29,156 nt of DNA. Source: CAIXLI01 sp964587125 (lineage in GTDB: Bacteria; Pseudomonadota; Alphaproteobacteria; UBA9219). Position 1 is the first letter of the stretch, and each line of letters begins with the position of its first letter. A program made the translations under genes and the position numbers. Location of the stretch: NCBI GenBank assembly GCA_964587125.1, contig CAZPKC010000023.1:1-29156 (forward strand), read 5' to 3'. The notes below the pieces were generated by a model that was given only the letters and a program-made list of their open reading frames with translations, was not told where the DNA came from and made no database searches. Below are positions 8,318 to 16,126 of the stretch, piece by piece.

Positions 8318-9070
8318 ATGGAACTTCGTCACACTCACAGAATTTTCGTAACCGGCACGTTGGCGGAAGGCGCGGTTTTTTCCGCAACGCCAGACCAGAC
8401 CCATCATTTGTTGCATGTTCTGCGCCTGCAAATAGGTGATATTTTGCGTTTGTTTAACGGGCGCGACGGCGAATATCGCGGCAGCGTAGCCGCCGCCGGT
8501 AAAAATAAGATGGAAATAAAAATATTCGAGCAAATCCGCCCGCAACAGGCCGAGCCCGATTTATGGCTGTGCTGCGCCCCGATTAAAAAAACGCGTTTCG
8601 ATTTTATGCTGGAAAAAGCCACGGAACTTGGCGTGCGCGAGATTCAGCCGATTTTGACCGCGCACACTCAAATCCGAGAAGTTAACGCCGACCGCGCCTA
8701 TGCCATTTGCCGCGAAGCCGCCGAACAATCCGAGCGCCTAAGCGTTCCTGCCGTCGGCAATCCGGTTTCTCTTGCCGACATGGCCGACGTTTTCCCCAAA
8801 GACCGCGCGTTGATCGTCTGTGCCGAGTTGGGAGAGGCCGTCGCCATTCATGACGCGCTTCTTTCGCCCGAGCTTCGAAAATTCCCGAAAGCCGCCATTG
8901 TGACGGGGCCGGAGGGCGGCTTTGTTGCGGAAGAATTGGACGTTTTGCGCAAAATACCCAATGCGTTTTTCGTTCGCCTTGGCCCTCGCATTTTACGCGC
9001 CGACACAGCCGCGATTGCCGCGTTAACCTGCTGGCAAGCGATTCAGGGGGATTGGAATCGCAAAGCCTGA
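8318..9070 (+). CDS. rsmE: 16S rRNA (uracil(1498)-N3)-methyltransferase RsmE
   Basis: SPOUT-class methyltransferase that modifies U1498 of 16S rRNA using SAM. The protein is 250 residues, normal for the family. The N-terminal PUA-like domain carries HHLLHVLRLQIGDILRLFNG. The SPOUT knot motifs are clear: KKTRFDFMLEKATELGV near residue 90-105, REAAEQSERL near 127, TGPEGGF near 197, and LGPRILRADTAAIAAL near 221-236. No strong ribosome binding site precedes the ATG. Its 3' end overlaps the convergent methylase gene by 28 nt. Confidence 0.95.
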   Translation: MELRHTHRIFVTGTLAEGAVFSATPDQTHHLLHVLRLQIGDILRLFNGRDGEYRGSVAAAGKNKMEIKIFEQIRPQQAEPDLWLCCAPIKKTRFDFMLEKATELGVREIQPILTAHTQIREVNADRAYAICREAAEQSERLSVPAVGNPVSLADMADVFPKDRALIVCAELGEAVAIHDALLSPELRKFPKAAIVTGPEGGFVAEELDVLRKIPNAFFVRLGPRILRADTAAIAALTCWQAIQGDWNRKA

Positions 9071-9792
9071 CATTCCCGCAAAATTGTTTCCGCTTCGGCG
9101 GTATAGACGCCGTCATTCTTATGCAAAACTAAAGGCCGGTATTCCTTAACCGAAAATATCGCGTCCTTGCGCGCGCGGAGAATTATGCGTTTTGGTTTGG
9201 CTCCCGTTTTGGGCAAAAGGGGCAAAATGCCGATATCGCCAAAATATTTTTTCAAAAGAGACAGGATTTCGTCACACCGATCGGCGCGATGGATCATCGT
9301 TAAGGTGCCGAAAGGCTTCAATGCACTGGTTGCAGAATCAACCCACAAGGCCAAATCCCCCGTTTTTTCGATGTTCGCGGCGTGTTTGATGTTATTCGGA
9401 GAGGCGTCGTGGCGTTTTTCTTCATGATAAGGCGGATTCATAAGAACGTGATCGAATCCGCCGCGTAGATCGGGCGGCAAGGATGTCGCGTCCTCCCGCC
9501 GCACGGCCAGCCCCGCCGCAAAAGCGTTCCGCCCGATATTATGGTGGCACAATTCGGCAAGTTCCGGCACGATTTCAAGGCCAAGCCCCTTGATTTCCGG
9601 CACGCGGCAGGCCAGGCATATCATCGCCCCGCCCACTCCGCAGCCGACATCCAAAATCTTATCTCCCGTCAAGGCCGGAACGGCGGCAGCCAGCAAAACG
9701 GTATCCACGGCGACGCGATAGCCTGCCTCGGGTTGTTCCAGCATGACGCGGTGGCTAAGGATTCCGTCAAGTGTTGAGGGAGTTTCTGTCAT
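9043..9792 (-). CDS. Class I SAM methyltransferase, tRNA1(Val) A37 N6-methylase (TrmN6/YfiC) type
   Basis: A 249-residue Rossmann-fold methyltransferase. The SAM-binding motif is ILDVGCGVGGAMICLA near residue 45-60, and the amino-methylase signature NPPY is near residue 118. The N-terminus RVMLEQPEAGYRVAVDTVLLAA matches the TrmN6/COG4123 pattern, in which the enzyme recognises an RNA substrate and methylates adenine N6. The exact substrate here is inferred. AGGGGA lies immediately upstream of the ATG at 9792. The gene is convergent with rsmE and shares 28 nt with it. In many Alphaproteobacteria this gene sits next to polyprenyl synthase genes, which are not seen here. Confidence 0.8.
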   Translation of the reverse strand: MTETPSTLDGILSHRVMLEQPEAGYRVAVDTVLLAAAVPALTGDKILDVGCGVGGAMICLACRVPEIKGLGLEIVPELAELCHHNIGRNAFAAGLAVRREDATSLPPDLRGGFDHVLMNPPYHEEKRHDASPNNIKHAANIEKTGDLALWVDSATSALKPFGTLTMIHRADRCDEILSLLKKYFGDIGILPLLPKTGAKPKRIILRARKDAIFSVKEYRPLVLHKNDGVYTAEAETILRECQALRFQSP

Positions 9793-9844
9793 ATCCCCTG
9801 ACCGGTAATCTCACGTTAATAAATCTTCTCTTATATAGTGCACC

Positions 9845-10132
9845 ATGTTCCGTACTTTTGTCACCTTCTGCCTTGTTCTTTTTCTCGTGGATCCCGCTTA
9901 TGCGGGACAATCCGAAGTTCGCGAAGTCGCGCGGCTTAACAACTGCACGCCCAAAAAGATCGAGATCGCCCAGAATTTTTTGGGCGGCGAGGGCAAGACC
10001 GTTTATCAGGTCACATGCACTTTGCCCAAAACCACGGAAACGGAAAGCGCGGAAGGGCCGGATGCCATCCTGATCGGATGCGATCAATCGCTATGTACCT
10101 TGATACGGCCCGTTTCGGCTGAGAAAAAGTGA
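9845..10132 (+). CDS. Small secreted protein with four cysteines
   Basis: A 95-residue protein of unknown function. Residues 1-20 form a signal peptide ending AYA, so the mature part is about 75 residues and probably periplasmic. The mature region has four cysteines (C34, C58, C79, C84), which could form two disulfides. The sequence is otherwise polar, with an acidic patch around residues 63-70. No clear ribosome binding site is seen; TATATAG lies about ten bases before the ATG, so the transcript might be leaderless. A palindromic repeat element begins 15 bp after the stop. I recognise no family. Confidence 0.65.
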   Translation: MFRTFVTFCLVLFLVDPAYAGQSEVREVARLNNCTPKKIEIAQNFLGGEGKTVYQVTCTLPKTTETESAEGPDAILIGCDQSLCTLIRPVSAEKK

Positions 10133-10147
10133 CGCCCAAAGGACGTC

Positions 10148-10193
10148 ATCCCTGCCCCGCGTCAAGGGGCACGGAGCAGGCTCCAGCGGGGAT
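10148..10193. repeat. Branched palindromic intergenic repeat element
   Basis: Nested inverted repeats. The outer arms are ATCCC (10148-10152) and GGGAT (10189-10193). Inner arms are CCCC and GGGG around GCGTCAA, and GGAGC and GCTCC (10073+ to 10084 inner stem, i.e. 10073 replaced by 10173: positions 10173-10184). The ending CGGGGATCCAT is shared with the element at 16045-16064, which suggests one family of dispersed extragenic palindromes. It may also act as a transcription end for the small secreted protein gene. Confidence 0.6.
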
Positions 10194-10683
10194 CCATCCA
10201 TCTGCGAAACGGTTCTGTGGCAACCGTGCAACAAGTCCAAACCAGCCCGATTCTGTCGATTTCTTTTGGTTGACTTTCCGAGCGCCAAAGGAGTACAGGC
10301 TCGGCAGACGTTAGGATGTGATTCTAACTAGGATTAACCCAAGAGAGAACAATGGACGGCGACACTAGCGGCGCCCCTTCGATATCGGCGGGGCGCTCAC
10401 ACAATGTCTCCAGTATTTCTGCTCCAAAGGTTTTCGCCTAATCTGGCGTTCGCCTTCCGGCAGCAGGGCTGCGGATAGGTGAAACATGACGATCAAATTC
10501 ATAGCGCCCCCTCAACGGCTCTGCGCGTATCGCGCGCGGGTTTTTGCGTCCTTTTCGGAACATAACGATAAGCCCCCCTCTTAAGCGTATCGAGGGCTCT
10601 TAAGCCCGCTCTAATGATTTTGCGCGTAATCAATATCTATAATTTAAGAGATGCCTTTCGGGGCTTAAAAAGGGGAGCGTTCC
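10194..10683. other. Long non-coding stretch with several hairpins upstream of the Nramp-like gene
   Basis: About 490 bp without a credible gene. Visible structures are GCGCCCC/GGGGCGC (10371-10377 with 10390-10396), GCGCG/CGCGC (10523-10535) followed by a five-T run at 10541-10545, and GGGCT/AGCCC (10594-10607). I cannot match it to a known riboswitch such as the M-box or yybP-ykoY, nor to tmRNA, SRP RNA or RNase P RNA. It could hold a small RNA ending at the hairpin near 10545, or a regulatory leader for the transporter operon. Confidence 0.35.
10615..10643 (+). promoter_or_regulatory. Candidate promoter of the Nramp-like operon
   Basis: A perfect TATAAT lies at 10638-10643, with a weak TGATTT at 10615-10620, 17 nt upstream. 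Transcription would start near 10650, leaving a leader of about 35 nt before the GTG at 10684. If this is the main promoter, the hairpins further upstream are not part of the operon's mRNA. Confidence 0.4.
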
Positions 10684-11952
10684 GTGAATTGGATCACCAA
10701 AATATATTATCAGGCGCGCCGGAGCTGGAAAGCTCTTGCCGTCTATTTTATGATCGCGGGGCCCGGGCTCATCGTCATGGTCGCCGACAACGACGCAGGC
10801 GGCATTACGACTTATGCCGTAACGGGCGCAAAATACGGATATAGCCTCATCTGGTTTTTGATTCTTCTCGGCCCCGTCGCTTACTTCGTACAGGAAATGA
10901 CCGTGCGCCTCGGCGCCGTGACCAAGCGCGGGCATGCCGAGGCTATTTTCGACGGCTTTGGGCCTTTTTGGGGCTGGTTTTCCCTTATCGACCTGATGTT
11001 CCTCGATTGGCTTACGCTGATTACCGAGTTTATCGGCATGACGGCAGCCCTCAAAATTTTCGGCATCCCGGGATGGGTCACGGTAACGGTTGTCTGCTCC
11101 CTTATGGGATTCATGGTCGTCAACGGTCGGTATTGGACGTGGGAAAAAATCGCTTTGATGTTTTGCGCCGTCAATCTCATTTATGTCCCCGGCGCGTTTA
11201 TTGTTCATCCTTCGGTCAAAGACCTTGTCGTTCAGGGACTCATTCCCCATTTTCAGGGCGGCTTTAACGGCGAGATGTTCTTCTTCCTGATGGCCAACAT
11301 CGGAACGACCATCGCCCCGTGGATGTTGTTTTTCCAACAATCCTCCGTTGTCGATAAAGGCCTTAAGGAAAAAGATATCTTTTTCGGAAAGATCGACACC
11401 TTCATGGGCGCCATAGCTACGGTGGCCGTGGCTGTTTTCGTCGTGATCGTGACCGGAACCGTTCTGAACGGCGTCAATATCGACGACGCGGGGCAAGCTT
11501 CCAAGCTTATCATGCAAACCCATCATTATGCCGGAGAGTTTATGGCGATCGGGTTGTTTGATTCCGGGTTTCTCGGCGCGATTTGCATTTCGATCGCAAG
11601 TTCGTGGGCTTTCGGCGAGGTTTTCGGCTGGGCGCATTCGCTCAACAATAGGATCAGAGAAGCTCCGTGGTTTTATCTGAATTATTTCATAACTCTGATC
11701 AGCGCGGGAATCATCGTTCTTATTCCTGGAGCGCCGTTGGTTTTAATAACTCTTTTCGTTCAAGTCGTCGCCGTGACGCTTCTTCCGGCGGCCCTCGTAT
11801 TCCTTATCCTTCTGTTGAACGATAAAAAGACCATGGGCGAATACGCCAACACGCCCGTCCTGAACATCGTCAACGGCGGCATCGTCGCCATTATCATCGC
11901 GCTCTCGACGCTTTACGGCATCAGCACTTTGTTTCCCGACATGTTCGGTTGA
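10684..11952 (+). CDS. Nramp-family divalent metal transporter, atypical metal site
   Basis: Inner-membrane transporter of 422 residues with about eleven hydrophobic segments. It starts with GTG, supported by GGGGAG six bases upstream. It follows the Nramp/SLC11 pattern: AGPGLIVMVADNDAGG in TM1 and NIGTTIAPWMLFFQQSS in TM6. The metal-binding motifs differ from canonical ones. DPGN of TM1 reads DAGG (residues 37-40), and the MPH of TM6 reads APW (near residue 213). The TM6 methionine is known in Nramp proteins to favour soft transition metals over Mg2+ and Ca2+, so its loss points to a different substrate, perhaps Mg2+. It is the first gene of a tight operon with a one-TM small protein (11 nt downstream) and a PRC/MgtE_N/CBS protein. 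Substrate is inferred from residues and context. Confidence 0.85.
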   Translation: MNWITKIYYQARRSWKALAVYFMIAGPGLIVMVADNDAGGITTYAVTGAKYGYSLIWFLILLGPVAYFVQEMTVRLGAVTKRGHAEAIFDGFGPFWGWFSLIDLMFLDWLTLITEFIGMTAALKIFGIPGWVTVTVVCSLMGFMVVNGRYWTWEKIALMFCAVNLIYVPGAFIVHPSVKDLVVQGLIPHFQGGFNGEMFFFLMANIGTTIAPWMLFFQQSSVVDKGLKEKDIFFGKIDTFMGAIATVAVAVFVVIVTGTVLNGVNIDDAGQASKLIMQTHHYAGEFMAIGLFDSGFLGAICISIASSWAFGEVFGWAHSLNNRIREAPWFYLNYFITLISAGIIVLIPGAPLVLITLFVQVVAVTLLPAALVFLILLLNDKKTMGEYANTPVLNIVNGGIVAIIIALSTLYGISTLFPDMFG

Positions 11953-11963
11953 GGAGAAACATT

Positions 11964-12158
11964 ATGAGACTCGGACATCCTTTCGAAGCCATGATCTCGC
12001 GCAATATCGAGAAAGTGCGCGCCATCAATCGCCGTTATGCCAACCCAAGGCTCGTTTTGTCGCCAGCCGTTCGGGCATCGCTTCTTTGTCTGCGTCTTTA
12101 CCTTATCTTTCTGGTTGTTTTGCTTGCTTACAAGTTCATCACGCTCGTGATTCACTAA
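11964..12158 (+). CDS. Small single-TM protein between transporter and MgtE_N/CBS genes
   Basis: A 64-residue protein with a basic, amphipathic N-terminal half (many Arg/Lys in residues 1-39) and one hydrophobic helix at about 40-62. It probably sits in the inner membrane with the basic end in the cytoplasm. GAGGAG lies 7 nt before the ATG at 11964, which decides against an upstream in-frame start at 11949 that would overlap the transporter stop. It lies 11 nt after the transporter and 16 nt before the PRC/MgtE_N/CBS gene. A natural guess is a small accessory subunit or tether that joins the cytosolic regulator to the pore. I recognise no family, so this is inference from position alone. Confidence 0.7.
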   Translation: MRLGHPFEAMISRNIEKVRAINRRYANPRLVLSPAVRASLLCLRLYLIFLVVLLAYKFITLVIH

Positions 12159-12174
12159 GAAAGGAATCGCCGCC

Positions 12175-13437
12175 ATGTCTCCGGCTTACCTCACCGCAAA
12201 ATCCTATCTGCTCAGCGACCTGATCGGCGGCAGAGCGCGGGTTGACGAGAAGTACATCGGCAAACTCGCCGATATCATCGTGACCGAGAACGGCAAAGTT
12301 CCCGAAGTGACGCATCTTCTGATCTCGCGTTCCTTCGGTTATAAATCGTTGATGGTTCCGTGGGACAAGATCGAAAGGCTTTATCCCGACGGCGGCGTGA
12401 TGATGGACCTCGAAAAGATCGAGCCTTACGAAGGCGAGCCCGGCGAAGGGCAAATCTGCCTGCGCGACAACCTGCTCGACAAAAAAGTGCTCGATTGCGA
12501 CGACAAGGAAATTGAGGTCGTCTATGACATCAAGCTTGTGTCGCATCAGGGCCGCCTTTACGTCACGGATGTCGATTGTTCGCGCGCGGGCTTCCTGCGC
12601 CGCATAGGCCTCAAGCGGCTCAGCAACCTGATTCGAAGCCTCGCGGCAAGCATCAAGGACGATACGATTCCATGGACTTACGTTCAGCCGCTGCCCTCCA
12701 ACATCGGCCGCTTCAGCGGCAATGTCAGGCTAAACGTCCTCAAGTCGAAGCTGTCGGAAATCAACCCCATCGATCTGGCCGACATTCTCGAAGCCCTTGA
12801 ACACGAGCATCGCATCGAAATATTCAACCAGCTCGATACGGAAAAAGCTTCGGATACGCTCGAGGAAATCGAGCCGCGCGTTCAACGCGAACTTGTCGCC
12901 TCGCTCTCGACGCACCGCGTCGCGGAACTGATCAACGACATGAGCCCCGCGCAGGCTGCCGATATTCTGGCGGCGCTTCCGGCCAATAACGTCGACGCGA
13001 TTCTGGAACATATCGATCCGACGGAAAAAGGGAAAATATGCCTTCTTCTGGAAAAACACGACGATCGGATTATCGGTTTTGCCACGTCGCATTACATTAC
13101 CTTCCCGCCGGAAGCCCTTGTCGGCGATGTTATGAACGGTTATCGCGAGGTCGCCCGCAACGCCGATATCGTTATGTACATCTATGTAACGTCGCCATCC
13201 GGCGCTTTGATCGGCGTCGTCGATATCAAGGCGCTTTTACAGTCTTCCCCCGCGAGCACGCTCGGCGATATTATGGTAGCGAACGTCGTGAAGCTCCGCG
13301 AAGAGGACACGGTGGCGACGGCGATCAAATTGTTCAGCCATTACGGGTTTCGCGCGCTTCCCATCGTCAACGAGCGGGATATCATAAAAGGCGTGATCCC
13401 CTTCCGGGACGTCATGCTGGCGCAGCATTTGATTTAA
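12175..13437 (+). CDS. Soluble PRC-barrel / MgtE_N / CBS-pair protein (pore-less MgtE-like regulator)
   Basis: A 420-residue protein with no membrane segment. Residues about 10-75 and 88-145 look like two PRC-barrel-type beta domains (GKLADIIVTENGKVPEVTHL; DDKEIEVVYDIKLVSHQGRL). Residues about 180-290 match the helical MgtE N-domain, with its superhelical pattern (LADILEALEHEHRIEIFNQL, VAELINDMSPAQAADILAAL). Residues about 300-418 are two CBS motifs, ending GFRALPIVNERDIIKGVIPF. In MgtE channels the N and CBS domains sense cytosolic Mg2+ and gate the pore, but the MgtE pore domain is missing here. The partner pore is presumably the Nramp-like protein two genes upstream. AAAGGA precedes the ATG. 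Mg2+ sensing is inferred from the domain family. Confidence 0.85.
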   Translation: MSPAYLTAKSYLLSDLIGGRARVDEKYIGKLADIIVTENGKVPEVTHLLISRSFGYKSLMVPWDKIERLYPDGGVMMDLEKIEPYEGEPGEGQICLRDNLLDKKVLDCDDKEIEVVYDIKLVSHQGRLYVTDVDCSRAGFLRRIGLKRLSNLIRSLAASIKDDTIPWTYVQPLPSNIGRFSGNVRLNVLKSKLSEINPIDLADILEALEHEHRIEIFNQLDTEKASDTLEEIEPRVQRELVASLSTHRVAELINDMSPAQAADILAALPANNVDAILEHIDPTEKGKICLLLEKHDDRIIGFATSHYITFPPEALVGDVMNGYREVARNADIVMYIYVTSPSGALIGVVDIKALLQSSPASTLGDIMVANVVKLREEDTVATAIKLFSHYGFRALPIVNERDIIKGVIPFRDVMLAQHLI

Positions 13438-13610
13438 GGTTTGGACATAGTTAGACATCACGCTTATCGTTAAGAACCGGATTATCGAAAGATTGGGCTG
13501 GAACGGCTTGGTTATAGGAAAACAACGATTCATGCTCAAATTAGCCCTTTATTATTCGGTTTTTTGTCCGTTAAAGTCTTTTTTATCAATTCTCTTTTAA
13601 GTTTCTTTCC

Positions 13611-16004
13611 ATGTCTCGCCCCTTAGTCCGTTCTCGCCGCCGCCGTTCGTCGGCCTTGCTTCCCGAATCCCTTTATGAGGGATTGATGCGGCTCGTGCGC
13701 GTGGTTTTGGGCGGCGGCATTATGGCTGTCGCGTTCGGCATCGCCTTGTCCCTGATTTCTTACGCGCCGCACGATCCTTCGTTCAACACGGCGTCATCCG
13801 GCGTTGCCGCGGGAGCAGTCCATAATTTGTGCGGCGTTTGGGGCGCTTACAGCGCCGATATTCTGTGGCAGTTCTTCGGCCTCGGCAGTCTCATTCTGCC
13901 GCTCGTCATCGCGACGTGGGGTTGGCGCATCGCGGCGGATAAGGGCGTCGAGATGCTGGGCTGGCGATCCCTTGCGACGTTAAGCTCCATGTTATCGGGC
14001 AGCATCGCGCTGGCCTCGTTAAAATTTTCTCCGTCGCTTAGCAGCGTTATCCGCGAGGGCGCGTTCGGAAAAATGATCGGAAACTGGCTTATTTCTCTTT
14101 TGCCTTTCTCGTGGGGAAATTACGTTCTCGCTTTTCTATGCGGCATTCTTACGATCATCGGAACCTATCTTTCCTGCGCTTTGACGCTCGACGAATGGCA
14201 TCATATCGCGCAAATGCTGCACCGGCTTGCAGGCTTGCTCACGGAGCAGGCGCATGTGGCGCTTCGCCATTTATTGCGCATGATCCGCCGCGAGGATAAC
14301 GAACCCGATTCGAAAGAAGAAGGCGATCTGGACGCGGAGGACGAAGAAGAAGTCGTTCCCGAGGTCGAGAAAGAAGAGTCCGAACCGCAAGAGACTCGCC
14401 AGCCGAAACCTGCCAGAAAAGCAGCCCCGCTTATCAAGCGTCCCGCAGCCACGGCGCGGCAATCGCGCCTCGCGCTTGATTACGATTCCGAATATCCCTT
14501 GCCGTCCCTCGACTACCTCCATTGGCCGGAAAACGCCAAACAGCAGGCGGTCGTTTCGGAAGACGCGCTCGAGAAAAACGCCAAAATCCTCGAAACGGTC
14601 TTGGACGATTTCGGCGTCAACGGCCAGATTACGAAGGTCAGCCCGGGGCCTGTGGTCACATTATACGAACTGGAGCCTTCGCCCGGCACGCGCGCGGCGC
14701 GCGTTATCTCGCTGGCCGACGACATCGCGCGCAATATGAGCGCGACGTCGGTTCGCGTCGCGATTGTGCCCGGACGCAACGTCATCGGCATCGAAATGCC
14801 GAACGCGCGGCGCGAAACCGTGTATTTGCGCGAGCTTCTCAGTTCGACCGCGTATCACGAAACCAAAGCCGTTTTGCCGCTTGTTTTGGGCAAGGACATC
14901 GCGGGAAATCCAGTCATCACCGATCTGACCAAAATGCCGCATTTGCTGATCGCGGGCACGACAGGGTCGGGCAAATCGGTCGCGATCAACACGATGATTT
15001 TGTCTCTGCTTTATCGCCTGCCGCCGCAAAAATGCCGCTTCATCATGATCGACCCCAAAATGCTGGAATTGTCGGTTTACGAAGGCATTCCGCACATGTT
15101 GGCTCCCGTAGTCACCGAGCCTAAAAAAGCGATTATGGCGTTGCGCTGGACGGTGCGAGAGATGGAAGAACGTTATCGCGCAATGTCGAAATTGGGCGTG
15201 CGCAACATTGACGGCTATAACACGCGCCTGCGCGAAGCCGCCAAAACGGGCGAAAGCCTGATGCGCACGGTGCAAACCGGATTCGACCGCGAAACGGGCA
15301 AGCCGATTTACGAGGAACAGCCGCTCGATCTGACCGAATTGCCGTTCATCGTCGTGATCGTGGACGAAATGGCGGATTTGATGATGGTCGCGGGCAAGGA
15401 AATCGAAGCCGCGATTCAGCGCCTCGCGCAAATGGCGCGCGCCGCCGGAATCCACATCATGATGGCGACGCAACGGCCTTCGGTGGATGTCATCACGGGC
15501 ACGATCAAGGCGAATTTCCCGACGCGCATCAGTTTTCAGGTCACGTCGAAGATCGACAGCCGCACGATTTTGGGCGAGCAAGGCGCGGAGCAATTGTTGG
15601 GACAAGGCGATATGCTTTATATGGCTGGCGGAGGGCGCGTCACGCGCGTTCACGGCCCGCTTGTGCGCGACGACGAAGTCGAAAAGATCGTCAAATTCCT
15701 CAAGACTCAGGGCGAGCCCGAATATCTCGACGAAGTGACGGAAGACGACGGAACCGACATCGGCGGCGACGGCAGCGATATCTTCGGTATGAGCGAAGGC
15801 TCCGGCGACGAATTGTACGATAAGGCCGTGGACATTGTTCTGCGCGAGCGCAAGGCCTCGACCAGCTTCATCCAACGGCAGCTTCAGATTGGCTACAACA
15901 AAGCCGCGAACCTCGTCGAACGCATGGAACGTGAAGGTCTCATCGGCCCCGCATCGGCGACCGGCAAACGCGAGATATTCGGAAGAAATCCGAAGGAAGA
16001 GTAA
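13611..16004 (+). CDS. ftsK: DNA translocase FtsK
   Basis: Septal, hexameric ATP-dependent DNA pump that clears chromosome termini through the closing septum. The 797-residue length is usual for alphaproteobacterial FtsK. The N-terminus is basic and followed by about four membrane segments (residues about 25-200). A charged, Glu/Lys-rich linker covers about 215-285, and the motor domain carries the Walker A motif GTTGSGKSVAIN near residue 449 and a Walker B stretch FIVVIVDEMADLMM near 582. ILGEQGAEQLLGQGDMLYM is typical of the family. The C-terminal winged-helix gamma domain (about 735-797) ends LIGPASATGKREIF and is the part known to read KOPS sites. No obvious ribosome binding site is seen before the ATG. 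A palindrome 40 bp downstream may end the transcript. Confidence 0.97.
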   Translation: MSRPLVRSRRRRSSALLPESLYEGLMRLVRVVLGGGIMAVAFGIALSLISYAPHDPSFNTASSGVAAGAVHNLCGVWGAYSADILWQFFGLGSLILPLVIATWGWRIAADKGVEMLGWRSLATLSSMLSGSIALASLKFSPSLSSVIREGAFGKMIGNWLISLLPFSWGNYVLAFLCGILTIIGTYLSCALTLDEWHHIAQMLHRLAGLLTEQAHVALRHLLRMIRREDNEPDSKEEGDLDAEDEEEVVPEVEKEESEPQETRQPKPARKAAPLIKRPAATARQSRLALDYDSEYPLPSLDYLHWPENAKQQAVVSEDALEKNAKILETVLDDFGVNGQITKVSPGPVVTLYELEPSPGTRAARVISLADDIARNMSATSVRVAIVPGRNVIGIEMPNARRETVYLRELLSSTAYHETKAVLPLVLGKDIAGNPVITDLTKMPHLLIAGTTGSGKSVAINTMILSLLYRLPPQKCRFIMIDPKMLELSVYEGIPHMLAPVVTEPKKAIMALRWTVREMEERYRAMSKLGVRNIDGYNTRLREAAKTGESLMRTVQTGFDRETGKPIYEEQPLDLTELPFIVVIVDEMADLMMVAGKEIEAAIQRLAQMARAAGIHIMMATQRPSVDVITGTIKANFPTRISFQVTSKIDSRTILGEQGAEQLLGQGDMLYMAGGGRVTRVHGPLVRDDEVEKIVKFLKTQGEPEYLDEVTEDDGTDIGGDGSDIFGMSEGSGDELYDKAVDIVLRERKASTSFIQRQLQIGYNKAANLVERMEREGLIGPASATGKREIFGRNPKEE

Positions 16005-16044
16005 GTAAGGCTTGAGAACTTAGGCTGATTTAATCAAGCTCGCC

Positions 16045-16064
16045 ATCCCCGTGAAGGCGGGGAT
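16045..16064. repeat. Palindromic repeat downstream of ftsK
   Basis: ATCCCCG (16045-16051) and CGGGGAT (16058-16064) form a perfect 7-bp stem with a 6-nt loop, followed by CCATTTT. The right arm and flank CGGGGATCCAT recur at 10187-10197. It resembles dispersed extragenic palindromes of proteobacteria and could double as an ftsK terminator. Confidence 0.6.
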
Positions 16065-16126
16065 CCATTTTCCTTAGTATCGTTTTTCGCCCCGGCCTCC
16101 CGCAAAAACCCCTGCGCTCCGAAAAC

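Noticed and set aside
10129..10314. 61-codon frame starting at the end of the small secreted protein
   Set aside because: It runs through the palindromic repeat and has no ribosome binding site or coding character.
10194..10683. Known riboswitch, tmRNA, SRP RNA or RNase P RNA in the gap before the Nramp-like gene
   Set aside because: I looked for the conserved cores of these RNAs and did not find them; only generic hairpins remain.
10630..11637. 335-codon minus-strand frame across the Nramp-like gene
   Set aside because: Antisense to clear transmembrane coding sequence; its composition is very polar, with no recognisable domain.
14661..15875. 404-codon open frame on the minus strand inside ftsK
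   Set aside because: It is antisense to the strongly conserved FtsK motor domain; its product is His/Arg/Asp-rich without family motifs, typical of a GC-biased shadow frame.
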